Below are positions 23,396-36,339 of a DNA stretch of 64,000 nucleotides, piece after piece. Source of the stretch: Dastarcus helophoroides. Its lineage: Eukaryota; Arthropoda; Insecta; Coleoptera; Bothrideridae. Both the position numbers and the translations under genes were made by a program. The stretch spans positions 17,425,955 through 17,489,954 of the forward strand of contig CM053329.1 in NCBI GenBank assembly GCA_028583605.1, given 5' to 3'. Position 1 is the stretch's first letter, and each line of letters starts with the position of its first letter. Below the pieces are notes generated by a model. That model was not told the origin of the DNA. It was given only the letters and a program-made list of their open reading frames with translations, and did not search any database.

Positions 23396-24600
23396 AAGAA
23401 TTTTTTTTGAAAATTTTACAATTTTACCTTGTTTCCTGAAAGTTTGATTACGAAAAACATCTTTGATACAATGTAAGCGTATAATATTTACTCTCAAAAT
23501 CAAACCATCAGAGGCAGTAAACATCGCCAAGCAACAGTAAATATCTTATTGTGCGCCGTAAAATTAAACTTATGCAATAAAATTCTTCCGATGCAAAAAC
23601 CGAGTAAAGCCAAAAAGTATCGCCGTTACACTGTAGAGATCGTCGAGGGTAATAAATGTCCTGGAAGATTTTAATAAAATTACAGACAAAACGCAAGAAT
23701 TGGGACGTTTATCTTTCGAGTTATGTCCCAACTTCGATTGAACTCCATTTTAAAGATTAGATCAGACAAAGAGTCTCCCGTCGCTGCAGTCTTATCTGAT
23801 CCAACTAAGCATATCTCTTTGCTCAATAGAACGTGTTATTTTTATTGCTTGCTTTAAATTATATCGAAAATTAACGATTTGGGTGATGACATTTGAACTC
23901 GAAGGGAATAAATCCTATATGACAACAATGATAACCTCGTTGGACTAATGGGGTACTTTCTTGATCTCTATAAATTGATGGTGAGAAGCGCCAATAAACT
24001 AGAAGCCTTTCCCATGACATGTTTATCAACAAGGGTTTTGTCCGCCAAAAAACGTGCTAATACCTGAACCCTTCCCCATATTGAAGACTTTCAACTTTCA
24101 AGGATCCTTCCTTTAATGAAATTATTCTCGGCCTCGGAAGTGGGGGGGCCATTTGTAGGCAAATGACGCTGGAATGCTCGACGTGAGACATTCTCTTCAG
24201 TTAATTAAATTTCTGACTGTAGCTTTTTCGGGAATACGCGCCGGATGTTAGGTCTTAGTGACTGAATTCCGAGAGGGATTATTTTCGACCCTCATCCCTT
24301 ATTTATCTTCCATAAATAACCTGAATGTTCCACATAAACGGGAATTTATTAAAGGGATGGTGTCGCCCATCTATAGGTGTACTTTGCGGGGGGAATATTA
24401 AACTGAATCTTCGCCATATGAATGCCAGACGTCCCAATTTGGTGGCGTAAGAATCCTATGAAAGTATTATTGGGAAATTTATTTTTCATTCATTGAAACT
24501 GATGCATAGCGAATAATTCATTGTTTATTTAAAACTACAACTAACGTTTTTTGATGTAACCAACGACCCACTATTAAATTATTGGAATTGTATTAAATAT
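23396..24600. other. Unique region, no gene recognised
   Basis: Ordinary mixed sequence between the SINE and the large A/T-rich field, with some CpG at 23700-24450. A weak inverted repeat with GATCAGA/TCTGATC arms lies near 23760-23802. The short minus-strand frame at 23508-23696 has no recognisable features. Confidence 0.45.
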
Positions 24601-25985
24601 TCGACTGAATTAGCTTTAGTTTTGAATTCTAGTTAAATATTTTGATTGACCCCTTCGACAAATCCAATTTATTTTTTTTTTTGACTTGGAAAATTTCGAG
24701 ATCAAACTCCATTAAAATGAAAACTGAAGCTAGGGTCAAAGTTTTGAAAATAATGTCAAAAATTTGAAAATAACGTCTAAAATTTTAAAACAACGTCAAC
24801 ATTTTGAATAATACTCAAAACTTTCACTCTGTGGTCAAGCTTTTAGGAAAGAAAAAAGTAAACTAGAAAATATAAGAAATTTGAAAAATAGTGAAGGTTT
24901 TTAAATAATAATACTTTAACTTATATAAAAGTTTTCTTAAAGCTTCGATATCAAATCGAAATTTTAGGAAAAGAAAAGAGCAACTTTTAGTTGAAAATGG
25001 CAAAATTATGGCATAAGCTTGAATTTAGTGAAAAATGTAAAATTTCGAAATCAAAAAAGCCAAAATCTTTTAAATAGCTTTGAATTTTGCTTAACATATA
25101 CTGGGTGTTCCATAAAAAGTCAGTATGCACCATAGGAAAATGCAAAATGCAAAACTTTTACTAATTTTTTTCTGGGTCCACGAGCTTGGCAAAATTATCC
25201 TTATTTAATCAGCCTGTTTATTTAGCTTTATTTTTCTGATTTTTTAGTTTTTCTGCATCAATTTTTTGCTGAGATATCCAACATTGAATTGAGAAAAAAC
25301 TCGATTTTTGGGTCAAACTCACTTTTAAAGAAAAAAGTCTAATTATATAAATAAAACCCAGATTAGAAAAAAATTGCGAATAATAAATTTAAAAATGCGA
25401 ATTTAAAAAAATTGATCTTAATCTCGAAAAAAAGACGAACTTTTAGGAAATAGATAACATTTTGAGAAAATAATGAAGATTACACATAGAAAGTAACATT
25501 TTGGGAAAATAGTCAAATAATTTAAAAAAGACGAATTTTGAAAAAAATATAAATTTTTACATAAAGTCGAATTTCTAGAAAAAAGTTAAATTTTCCAACA
25601 TAACATAAAGGTTTTTGAACATTTTAAATTAAACTGGTTTTAAGAAAAACAGTCAAATAGTTTAAAAAAATTTTAATTTCGAGAAAAAAAAACGAAATTC
25701 TGACAAAATAATCGAATTTTCAAGAAAATTTGAAATTTTGAAAAATAGTTAAACTTCAAGGAGACAGTCAACATTTCTGAAAATTCATATTCCAGAAGGA
25801 CGGTAGTAATTGTCAAAAACATAGTAACTTTCGGAAAATTAACGAAGTTTTCAACAAAAAAAAAAGAAAAAATGTTGAGAAAGTAATCGAAATTTGAAGA
25901 ACAATTTGAAAATTGAGAAAAAAAAATCGATTTTCGAGTGAAAATCACATTTAAAGAAGAAAGTCTAATTATGCAAGAAAATCGA

Positions 25986-26610
25986 AATTACAAAAAAATA
26001 TAGTCGAAATCTCGAAAAGGAAGACGCACTTTAAGGAAAATGATGAAATTCCAAGAAATAATATGGTCAAAATCTCGAAAAAATGACGAATTTTGACGAA
26101 AAAGATGAAATTTCCAGAAAAAAATAAACATTTCTCATAAAATGTAAAATTTGGAGAACATAGTAATATGAAATGAAAAGTAATGAAAAAGACGAATTTT
26201 GAAAAAATTTAAATGTTTACAGAAAGACGAATTCTTTTTGAAAATTTCTTTTTTTCTCGAATTTTCACCTTCCGAAAAAGTCGAGTTTATTTACTTGATT
26301 TTTGAAAAAGTCGATTTTTGCAAACTAGATTTTTGAAAAACTCGATTTTTGAAAATTTCAAATGTTAGAAAATGTCACTTTTTTAAAAATTCCCGCCTTT
26401 TTAAAATCATAGCGTTTTCGATAATTTCGAAAATCGAAATTAAAAAAAATATAGTCGAAATCTCGAAAAAGAAGACGCACTTCAAGAAAAATGGTGAAAT
26501 TCCAAGAAAAATATGGTCGAGATTTCGAAAAAATGACGAATTTTGAGGAAAAAGATGAAATTTCAAAAAAAAATAAACATTTCTCATAGAATGTAAAATT
26601 TGAAGAAAAT
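25986..26610. repeat. Pair of ~175-bp copies about 450 bp apart
   Basis: The stretch running from AAAAAATATAGTCGAAATCT through AAGACGCACTT to AATAAACATTTCTCATA at about 25990-26165 is repeated at about 26440-26610 with small changes. The block between them also shares GTAATGAAAAAGACGAATTT-like sequence with what follows the second copy. Confidence 0.75.
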
Positions 26611-26819
26611 AGTTAAATAAAATGAAATGTAATGAAAAAGACGAATTTTGAAAACAAATTAAATATTAACAGAAAGACGAATTATTTTTGAAAATTTCTT
26701 TTTATTTCGAATTTTCACCTTTTGAAAAAGTCGAGTTTATTTTTTGAAAAACTCGATTTTTGAAAAACTCGATTTTTGAAAAACTCGATTTTTGAGAATT
26801 TTGAATGTTAGAAAAAATG

Positions 26820-29110
26820 TTTTTTTCAAAATTTTGGCATTTTTCATAATTTTAATCTTTCTGAAGATTTCTCATTTTTTTAAAAAATTTTCGATATGCT
26901 TTTTCTCGACATTTTAACTAAAAATTTCGACTTCTTTCTTTAATTGTTTTTTGAAATTTCTGGCTCTTAAAAAAATAAACTTTTGAAAGATTTTTTTTTG
27001 AAAATCTAATTATTTACGAAAATTGACTCTTAAAAATTCGGATTTTTAGTATTTCTGGACTTACTTTTCTTGACTTTATTAAAATTTCGAGTATTTTGAA
27101 AAATTCGTCTTTTAAAAATTCCATATTTTAATTTAACTATTTATGGAAATGTGACTTCGATTAGTATTTCTACAAACTTGCTTTTCTCAAAATTTCGACT
27201 ATTTTGTAAAATTCGTCTCTTAAAAAATTCCATTTTTGCAAAATGTGTAAATTTTTGTTTTTCCTTTATTAAACTTCGCCTTTTTGTAAATTCAACTCAT
27301 TTCGAAAAAAATCAATTCTTTTCAAGATTTTCACTTTTTTTTAATTTGACTGACATAAGTTTAGACTTTTACTCGAAATTTTACTTTCTAAAAAATTAGA
27401 GGTTTTAATTTGAAAAGATTGAGTTCTTGGATGTTGTTTGAAACTGTAACTCTTTTGAAAATTGCTTTCTTTTTAAAAATCATGGCTCTTTCGAAAATGT
27501 TGCTATTTTAAATTCTGATCTTAAAATTTTGGCATTTTTCATAATTTAAATCTTACTGAAGATTTATCATTTTTTTCAATATTTTTCGATATGCTTTTTC
27601 TCGACATTTTAACTAAAAATTTGAACTTATTTTTTAATTTTGTTTTTTGAAATTTCTGGCTCTTGAAAAAAATCAACTTTTGAATGCCTTTTTTATTGAA
27701 AATCTGATTAATTTAACGAAATTTGACTTTTTTGAAAATACCTATTTTTGGTATTTTTAGACTTACTTTTCTTGATTTAATCAAAATTTCGAGTATTTTG
27801 AAAAATTTGTCTTTAAAAAATCCCATATTTTGATTTAACATTTATGGAAATGTGACTTCGATTTTTTAAAGATTTTTAGTATTTCTACAAACTTTGATTT
27901 TCTTAAAATTTCGACCATTTTGTAAAATTCGTCTTTTAAAAAATTCCATTTTTGCAAATTTCGACCATTTTGAAAAATACGTCTTTTAAAAAATTCCATT
28001 TTTGTAAAATTTGTCAATTTTTGTTTTTCTTTTATTAAACATCGCATTTTTTGTAAATTTAAGGCATTTCAAAAAAAATCAATTCTTTTCAAGATTTTCA
28101 CTTTTTTTTTTTTAATTTGACTGTCATAAGTTTAGACCTTTACTCGAATTTTGACTTTCTAAAAAATTAGAGGTTTAATTTGAAAGATCGACTTCTTGAA
28201 TGTTGTTTGAAACTGTAACTCATTTGAAAACTGCTTTCTTTTTAAAAATCATGGCTCTTTCAGAAATGTTTTTTTTCAAAATTTTGGCATTTTTCATAAT
28301 TTTAATCTTTCTGAAGATTTCTCATTTTTTGCAAGATTTTCCGATATGCTTTTTCTCGACATTTTAACTAAAATTTTCGACTTTTTTTTAAATTTCATTT
28401 TTTAAACTTTCTGACCCTTGGAAAAATCAAGTTTTAAACATTTTTTCTTTGAAAACCTGATTATTTACGAAAATTGACTTTTTTGCAAATTCCGATTTTT
28501 AGTATTTCTAGACTTACTCTTCTCGACTTTATCACAATTTCGATTATTTTGAGAAATTCGTCTTTTAAAAATTCCATATTTCGATTTAATATTTATGAAA
28601 ATGTGACTTCGATTTTTTAAAGATTCTTAGTATTTCTACAAACTTTGATTTCTCAAAATTTCGACCATTTGGAAAAATTCGCCTTTTAAAAAATTAAATT
28701 TTTGCAAATTTTGGCTTTTTAGAAATTTTGCTTTTTTGTAAATTTTTGTTTTTCTTTTATTAAACTTTGACTTTTTTGTGAATTCGACCTATTTAGAAAA
28801 AAATCAAGTCTTTTCAAGATTTTCACTTTTTTTTAAAATTTTACTGTCATAAATTTAGACTTTTACTCAATTTTGACTTTCTAAAAAAAATCGACTTATT
28901 TAAAAAAAACAAGTCTTTTCAAGATTTTCACTTTTTTTAAAATTTTACTGTCATAAGTTTAGACTTTTACTCAGTTTTTACTTTCTAAAAGAATCGAGGT
29001 TTTTATTTGAAAAAATCGACCTCTGTTGTTCGAAACTGTCACTTTTAAAAATTGCTACCTTTTTAAAAATGATGGCTTTTTCCAAAATGTCGCTTTTTTA
29101 AATTCTGACC
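26820..29110. repeat. Three tandem units of ~700-750 bp (T-rich)
   Basis: The marker GATATGCTTTTTCTCGACAT occurs near 26893, 27588 and 28343. Each is preceded by a version of TTTGGCATTTTTCATAATTT and followed in the same order by TTTCTGGCTCTTG-like, GTATTTCTAGACTTAC-like and ATTTATGGAAATGTGACTTC-like sequence. The units differ by many indels, so this duplication is older than the satellites' homogenisation. Confidence 0.8.
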
Positions 29111-29282
29111 TCAAAATTTTGGGATTTTTCGAAAATTTTTGGAAATTTTCTAGAAAAAATAAACATTCCTTATAGAATGTAAAATTTGAGGAAAATATTT
29201 AAACGAAATGAAAAAGAGGAATTTTGAAAAAATCTAAATATTGACAAAAAGACGAATTTGGAGAAAAAAGTTAAAAATTTTC

Positions 29283-29720
29283 CAGCCCAACATGAAGGAT
29301 AAGGTATTTGAACATTTCAAAATGGAACAGGTTTTGGGAAATTTAGAAAATTTCAAAAAAAACTCGAATTGCTAGAAAAATTTGAAAGAAAAAATTTTGA
29401 AAAAAAATCTAAATTTTGACAAAAAGACGCTTTTGGGAAAAAATTAAATAATTATCAGCCCAACATAAAGGATAAGGTATTTGAACATTTGAAAATGGAA
29501 CAGGTTTTGGGAAATTTAGAAAATTTCAAAAAAAACTCGAATTGCTAGAAAAATTTGAGGGAAAGAATTTTGAAAAAAAATCTAAATTTTGATAAAAAGA
29601 CGAATTTGGGAAAAAAATTAAATAATTTTCAGCCCAACATAAAGGATAAGGTATTTGAACATTTCAAAATGGACTGGGTTTTGGAAAAATTAGAAAATTT
29701 CGAAAATCCGCAGTCAGATT
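29283..29720. repeat. 173-174 bp tandem repeat, about 2.5 copies
   Basis: CAGCCCAACAT starts at 29283, 29456 and 29630. Each is followed by AAAGGATAAGGTATTTGAAC and a GGAACAGGTTTTGGGAAATT-like stretch (the third copy differs slightly). A more diverged relative (AACATAACATAAAGG) lies near 25595. The period is close to that of the satellite monomer, but the sequence is unrelated. Confidence 0.85.
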
Positions 29721-29899
29721 TTTATGTAAGGAGTCGAATTTTAAAAATAAATTCGACATTTCAAAAGACAGACACTGCGAAGGATTAATTTTGAGAAAAA
29801 AAGTCGATATTTTAAAGTAATGTCGAAATTTCAAGACTAGGATGAATTTTCAAAGGAAAAAATGAAAATTTGTTTAAAAAAAAGTTCTCCAGTTGAAAA

Positions 29900-31535
29900 A
29901 AGTATTTGACTAAGTATTTGAGTCAGGCGGGACCAGTGATATCTGGTTCATGTGATCATTATAAGAACTGTACAAGACATTTCCAAAATTCAAATAATCA
30001 ATAACCTTCAAAGAAATACTTGATCAAAGACCAAAGTAGTTTTGCAACCGGCGCATCCACCATTTAGATTTGCGATGTTATTCTCGTCTTCAGAACAACA
30101 TTTCCCGTTTCTCGTGCAAAACTGTATCTAAACTGATGTAATTTAGGAAACCAGCACCCTATTTGCTTGCATAATATTATAAAATTCCTCCAAAAAGTAC
30201 CAGCAAGCTCTTAAGTTTTCAATTTTTTTGACAATTTAGCTACGAAACTCTCCATTGTTAAAGAAATTGTCGGAGGTTTCAAGACAATTTTTAGGCGATT
30301 TGGTAATAATTTCAAAATATCTAGTGTACCTAGGACTGCAATATTCCCTCTAATTATCCTGTTAAGCGCGACATATCAACTGAAAGACTCCTTCATTATT
30401 GTTTATGTTTCAAAGTACTTTTATCAACGATTGAGTATTACATACGATTAGTTGATTATTCAAACAATTTAATGATGACTTAATCCACTTAATTATTAAG
30501 GCAACGATAAAATTTTTTAAAATCTATCCAAGTGTCATCTGCGACAGTGTTTCCCAAAGGGTGATTGTGGTACGTGTATCCCTAGGGGTACAGTAAGAGT
30601 TTGGTGGGGGTACGTGCTGCCCCGGGTGGTTTCAGATGACTCAAAAAATTAAAAAGTAATTGTTTGGATCAACGTAACAAAACTAACCTAATCAGCTTGC
30701 ATAGCTTTAAAGAGTTCGTGCAGATTGCAGAATGATGTTTTGTTCAAATTCATTGATACGTTCAGCTGACAGACAAACACACTCCCTCCTTTAAATATAG
30801 GTTGTAAGAGGGCTACTCAACGTCACTAAAAAATATGGAAAGGGTACCCATATGTCGATGTTCTACAACATACTTCTACAACGTATCTGGTAAATACGAC
30901 TAAGTTATTATTACGCTTTAAAGACCCACTGGCTTTGACAGACATCCAAGTAAATCAATTGACGAATGTGTTTATTTTTTTTGTGGAGGCGACTCCCTAT
31001 CGATTCGTGTGTCGGGGCCCCGCGCATCCGTCGCCTTGCCGGAACAACGAGGAAGTTTTTAATAAAACAAAAAATATATTTTGCTGAGACTTGATCTATT
31101 TTTGCCGCATCGCGTATTTCGTTCGTTTTTCTTTCGTTTTTACGACCCAACTAGCCGGCTGACTCCGGAGTTTTTCCTTTCTAACGTCTTCCATTCGTCG
31201 CTCGTATACTTCTTCCCATTTTACTCCTTCGCGCCGAAAGGAGTTCGAGCGAGAACGAGTTGGGGGCGTAATGGACGTGAGACGAAAATATTCGGGATCG
31301 GGGCTTGTTTGAGTTATGTCTGGGACGTGAAAGGCTGGATGTTGTTCCGCACAGAGCTGAAGTAACGTTTGATCCACGGTTCGTTAGTTTATATGGGCTG
31401 ATACAGCTTTGTGTTCCACTTCGGACGCTTTTATGGCGTATGAGCCTTTGCTGAAATTTTTAAGAAGATTCCTTTAGTCTTGTTTCGGTTCAAAAGATGT
31501 TGCACTTTGTAGCGTTTCATTAGACATGAAACTAT
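29900..31535. other. Unique region with a GC-richer core
   Basis: From about 30960 to 31400 the sequence is CpG-rich compared with the surroundings (for example GGGGCCCCGCGCATCCGTCG). Frames at 30911-31150 (minus), 31081-31365 (plus) and 31096-31377 (minus) overlap on opposite strands and have no recognisable motif, so at most one could be real. It could be the promoter or first exon of a gene outside the window, but I cannot show that. Confidence 0.4.
30545..30640 (+). mobile_element. Possible hAT-type transposon end
   Basis: CAGTGTTTCCCAAAGGG followed by GTGGTACGTGTATCCCTAGG and further GGGGTACG words resembles 5' termini of some non-autonomous hAT elements, which often start CAGTGTTTCCCAA. 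I did not find the matching inverted end or an 8-bp duplication, so it would be a single-ended remnant. Confidence 0.35.
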
Positions 31536-32117
31536 GAAATAACTTGTGCCAGAATGACTTCGTCTTAAACATTTTAAATATTATGCCTTGCCTAAGAATT
31601 TTTAACTTTTTTTTTTCATTTTTCTTTGCAAACAATCAAAATGAACGTTTAGAATACAAGTATATCCTTTAATGTCAGTTAAAGGTCCTGTAATAAAGCA
31701 ATCGAATTAGCTACAGTTGAAAATATTTACAAACAATAAAAATGGAGTGGTTTCGGTCTTACTTGACCTAGTCAATATGGTATTCTAATTGTAAACATTA
31801 CCAACTTAGAGACGCTAGTTAGCCACATAAGCACTTAAGAGATGTTAAACTTAATAAATTCAGCGACCGTCTCATACTGATAAGAGAAAAGAAACCCGAA
31901 AGCGGTCTATGGTTGTTAGTTGTAAATATTTTCAACTGTAGTAAGTTCGACTGCTTTATTACGAAACATTAAGTTGACATTGTTTGTTAAGTTTAACATA
32001 AATCAAACCAGTATTTGGTGGATCTTGTTATGCAACATATAATACAAGCCTCAGTAAAAGTGACCTTTGTGACTTCACTTACATCGTATATAACCTACTC
32101 GTAATATCATTTAAAAG
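31536..32117 (+). repeat. 582-bp tandem duplication, copy 1
   Basis: Starts GAAATAACTTGTGCCAGAAT and ends ATATCATTTAAAAG. It is followed directly by copy 2 with only a few substitutions and a one-base poly-T difference. Inside is an inverted repeat: 31690-31732 (GTAATAAAGCAATCGAATTA onward) pairs with 31920-31962, about 39 of 43 positions. The region between the arms could be a small foldback element. No protein frame is present. Confidence 0.92.
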
Positions 32118-32699
32118 GAAATAACTTGTGCCAGAATGACTTCGTCTTAAACATTTTAAATATTATGCCTTGCCTAAGAATTTTTAACTTTTTTTTTCAT
32201 TTTTCTTTGCAAACAATCAAAATGAACGTTTAGAATAAAAGTATATCCTTTAATGTCAGTTAAAGGTCCTGTAATAAAGCAATCGAATTAGCTACAGTTG
32301 AAAATATTTACAAACAATAAAAATGGAGTGGTTTCGGTCTTACTTGGCCTAGTCAATATGGTATTCTAATTGTAAACATTACCAACTTAGAGACGCTAGT
32401 TAGCCACATAAGCACTTAAGAGATGTTAAACTTAATAAATTCAGCGACCGTCTCATACTGATAAGAGAAAAGAAACCCGAAAGCGGTCTATGGTTGTTAG
32501 TTGTAAATATTTTCAACTGTAGCAAGTTCGACTGCTTTATTACGAAACATTAAGTTGACATTGTTTGTTAAGTTTAACATAAATCAAAGCAGTATTTGAT
32601 GGATCTTGTTATGCAACATATAATACAAGCCTCAGTAAAAGTGACCTTTGTGACTTCACTTACATCGTATATAACCTACTCGTAATATCATTTAAAAGG
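32118..32699 (+). repeat. 582-bp tandem duplication, copy 2
   Basis: Near-identical to copy 1. Differences include CTTGGCCTAG for CTTGACCTAG and AAAGCAGTATTTGATGG for AAACCAGTATTTGGTGG. The join is seamless (AAAAGGAAATAAC), and after the copy the sequence enters the A-rich field. High identity means a recent duplication or an assembly duplication; the existing base differences favour a real one. Confidence 0.92.
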
Positions 32700-32839
32700 A
32701 ATATTTTGACAAATAAAAATTTCGAAATTAAAAGAGAGAAAAGGGAAATTATTCACATAAAATGTTACAGGTAGAAAAAGAGAAAATTCTAAAATGACAG
32801 AATTTTCAAGAAATCGAAATTTACAAGAAACGTTTTCAA

Positions 32840-33570
32840 GTCAACATTTTTAAAAAGTGAAAATTTGCTAAATAAGCGGATATTTTTAAAAAAGTCTAAT
32901 TCTATAGAGAACAGGGGGAAATACATTTTGGAGACACATTTAAAGAAAAAGTCGAAACCATTAAAAAAATTTAAAATTTTAAAAGTTACAATTTAAAATG
33001 TTAAGAACCGACATTAAAAAAAACTCAATTTTTGGGAAAGTGAAAATATTTAAGAAACAGGCCAAAATTTTCAAAAAGAAAACTAGAATTGGTCGAAATG
33101 TTTAGAAAGACTCGAAATTTTTTAGAAAAATTCGAAGTATTTAAAAAATGGGACAATTATTTAAAAAAATCGATTTTTTAAAAAGTAGAGATTTTGTTTC
33201 TTGTTTTTTTTTGTTTCGTTATCCAGATATTCAGTTTGTCAAAAGAAAGGAATATCTAAATTAAAAAAAATATATTAAAATTTTCATAAAGGGAATGAAA
33301 TTTTCATAGAAGAGTTTTTTATTATTTCTTGATTTCAAGGGACAAGATTTGTATGTCAATTAAAAAAGTGTCCCAATTTTCATAAAGAAGACATACGGCA
33401 AAAAAGGATCGAAATTTTCAAGAAAATTGATAAATTTGAAATAAATAGAATTTTTAAAAAAATTGCGAATTATGAAAAAAAGTAAAAATTAAAGAAAATC
33501 CTTAATTAAAAGAAATCGATAATTTAAAAAAATCGCTTTTGTGAAACAAAGAAAATCTTGAAAATTTTTC
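32840..33570. repeat. Duplicated segment, copy at 46770-47480
   Basis: About 700 bp shares the same order of landmarks with 46770-47480: TTTGCTAAATAAGCGGATAT, TAGAGAACAGGGGGAAATAC, TCAGTTTGTCAAAA, GGGACAAGATTTGTATGTCA, AAGAAGACATACG, AATCCTTA and GAAATCGATAATTT. Identity is high but clearly below 100%. It is a dispersed duplication inside the repeat field. Confidence 0.85.
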
Positions 33571-34489
33571 AACAAATATTGAAATATTCAAAAAGAACGA
33601 AATTTTCCGAAAAATTGCAAATCACGCAAAAATGTAATTAAACAAAAAATCAAATTAAAAAAGTCTACATTTTAATAAAAAAAATTAAAAAATTATTGGA
33701 AAAATGTTGATATTTGAATTGTACAAAATTAAAAAAAAAACAGAAATTTTAGAACATATCGAAATGTCGAAATATTAGAAAAAAAAATTAACCTCTTCAC
33801 AAAGAGTTGAATCATCCAAAAAGGAATTAAAAAAGCATGTGTAAGTTTTGAAAAAGTTTGGGCAAACCTTCAATCAGTTGAAATTTTCATAAAAATATGG
33901 AAGTTTTTAAAAAGAAAAATCTAAATTTTCGGAAAACTGTCGAAGCCTTCAGAAATATGTCGAAATATTCAAGAAAATGTCGAAATTTTCAAGAAAATGT
34001 CGAAATTTTCAAAAAACTGTTAAATCTAAAGTAAAAAAAGTCTATATTTTCAAAAAAATCAATATTTGGAAAGTTCGACTCTTTGAGAAAAAAAAACTTT
34101 TTTTCAACATTTTCAAATGTAAAAAATCGAAATATAAAAAATCGAAAAATAAAAAATTGGAATTTTCCAAAAAAGTGGGATCATTTAAAAATAACTTCTT
34201 TTTAAAATTATTTAAAAAATAAATAAATTTTCTTTAGTGAGCAAAGATTTTCAAAAGAAAATATCGAAGTTTTCAAAAAAGTCGATTTTTTCAAGAAAAT
34301 TTCGAATTTTCAAAAAAGTCTATCTTTTCAAAAAATTGTTGATATTTTTAAAAAAGTCAAATATTTCAGAAAAAATGTCGAAAAATTAAAAAAAAGAAGT
34401 TGAAATCTTAAAAATAATTAAAATATATAAAGAAGGTACAGGAAAAATCGATAAAGAGCGAAATTTTCAGAAAACTTGCAAATTTAGCA

Positions 34490-34790
34490 AAAAAGTTGAA
34501 ATTAAAGAAAAACGTAAATTAAAAAATAGATTTATTTAAACAAGGTCAATATTTTGAAAGTTTTAAATTTCGAAAAAAAACCTAGAGATATTTGAGCACA
34601 TCGAAATATTCAAAAAAATTGGAAATATTAAAAAAAAATCGAAGTCTTCAAAAAAAGTTGAAATAAAAAAAAACGTAAATTAAAAAATAGATTTATTGAA
34701 ACAAGGTCAATATTTTGAAAGTTTTAAATCTCGAAAAAAAAAAACCTAGAGATATTTGAACACATCGAAATATTCAAAAATTGGAAATAT
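34490..34790. repeat. Pair of ~120-bp tandem copies
   Basis: GTAAATTAAAAAATAGATTT through GGTCAATATTTTGAAAG to CCTAGAGATATTTGA occurs at about 34510-34600 and again at about 34675-34760, roughly 165 bp apart. Confidence 0.75.
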
Positions 34791-36339
34791 TAAAAAAACA
34801 TAGAAATCTTCAAAAAAAGTGGAATCATTCAAGAAGAAACAATTAATTTTTTGTTTAAATGCATACATTTTAAAAAAGTTTGGGGAACCTCAGACAGTCA
34901 CAATATTTATACAAACATCTAAGTTTATAAAAATAAGTCAAAAATTTCAAACAAAATTTCAAAGAGGTCAATATCTTAAAAAAATTTCGTCATTTTCAAA
35001 AAAAAGTTCAACACTTTACAAAGTTTTGTTGGTTTGGACAAAAAAAATTTTGAATTCAAGTTTTAAATTCTTAAACCGATTCAAATAACCAAAAAAAGTC
35101 AAAATTAAAGAAAATCAAAATTTTTAAAAAGTGGAATCGTTCAAAAAAATCCTTGTTTTGAAATTTTTTTAAAAATGTTTACATTCCTAACTATTAAACT
35201 TTATTAACGATTAAAAGCAGCAAATACATTTTGAGAAAAGGTAGCGAAATTTTCTTCAAGCGAAATTTTCAAAAAAATATCGAAATTTTCAAAAAAAAGA
35301 CAAAACTTCAAAAAAATGTCGATATATTAAAAAAAAAGTTGAAATCTTTAAAACAATTAAAATATTTAAAGAAGGTTTTAAATTCTTTCAAGAAAACCTG
35401 AACGAAATTTTCAGAAAAATTAAACGAAGTTTTCAGAAAAATTAGTACGAAATTTTCAGAACAATTTCAAATTACGTGAAAAAGTTGAAATTATGTAAAA
35501 AGAAAGTCAAATTAAAAAAAATTGAAATTTTCAAAAAATCGATTTATTGAAAGATCGATATTTGAAAAGTTCGAAATTTTGGAAGAAAAGCTACAAATTT
35601 TTCATTTCAAAATGTTTAAAACAAAATCTGAGTTTTTTTATGAATGATTCTACTTTTTGAAATTTTCAATTTTTTTAATACATATATCGATTTTTTTGAA
35701 CATTTCGAAATATGCAAAAAAGTCGATATATGTATTAAAAAAATCGAAAATTTCAAAAAGTGGAATCATTAAAGAAAGTCAGATCTTTTTCCAAAATGTA
35801 TTAATTTCGAAAAAGGCTGTCAAAACCTGCAACCAGTCAAAAATTTCACAAAAATATAGAAATTTTCAAAAAAACTTTTTAAATTCAAATTAAAAAATTT
35901 GATATTTTAAAAATTTCGACATTTTTTTGAAAGTTTCACCATTTTTTCTGTCAACTCTTTCGTGCATTTTTTTTGAAAACATCCATATTTTTTTTAAAAT
36001 TTTGATTAACTACGAAAATCTTGAAAAAAATCAAAATATTTGAAGGAGATTGATATTCTTTTAGGAAAAAACGAAATATTTCAGAACGAAATTTCCAGAC
36101 AACTTTTAAATTATGCAAAAATGTTAAAATTATTGGAAAACCCAAATACATATTTCGATTCTTTTAAACATTTCGAAATATGCAAAAATTTAAAAAGTCG
36201 ATTATTTAAAAAATAGATTTTTGAAATAAAATTGAAATTTGAAGAAAACTGCAAAATTTTCAACAAAAAACTAAAAACATGTCGAAATGTTTAGAGAAGT
36301 GGAATAATTCAAAAAAAGGTTATTTCCAATGAGTTGACG

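Larger units (their letters stand above)
24600..29900. repeat. Degenerate A/T-rich repeat field, block 1
   Basis: Made of endless variants of short words such as GAAATTTTCAAAAAA, GACGAATTTTGA and TTGAAAATTTC, spaced about 15-20 bp. The plus strand is A-rich at 24600-26750, T-rich at 26820-29110 and A-rich again to 29900, so the strand bias flips at sharp borders. Frames here encode Lys/Asn/Phe-rich low-complexity strings and are not genes. Larger duplications are laid over this texture, listed separately. Confidence 0.75.

Noticed and set aside
31081..31377. Overlapping ~94-codon frames on both strands in CpG-rich DNA
   Set aside because: No family features, no splice or start context that decides between strands; kept only as a GC-rich unique region.
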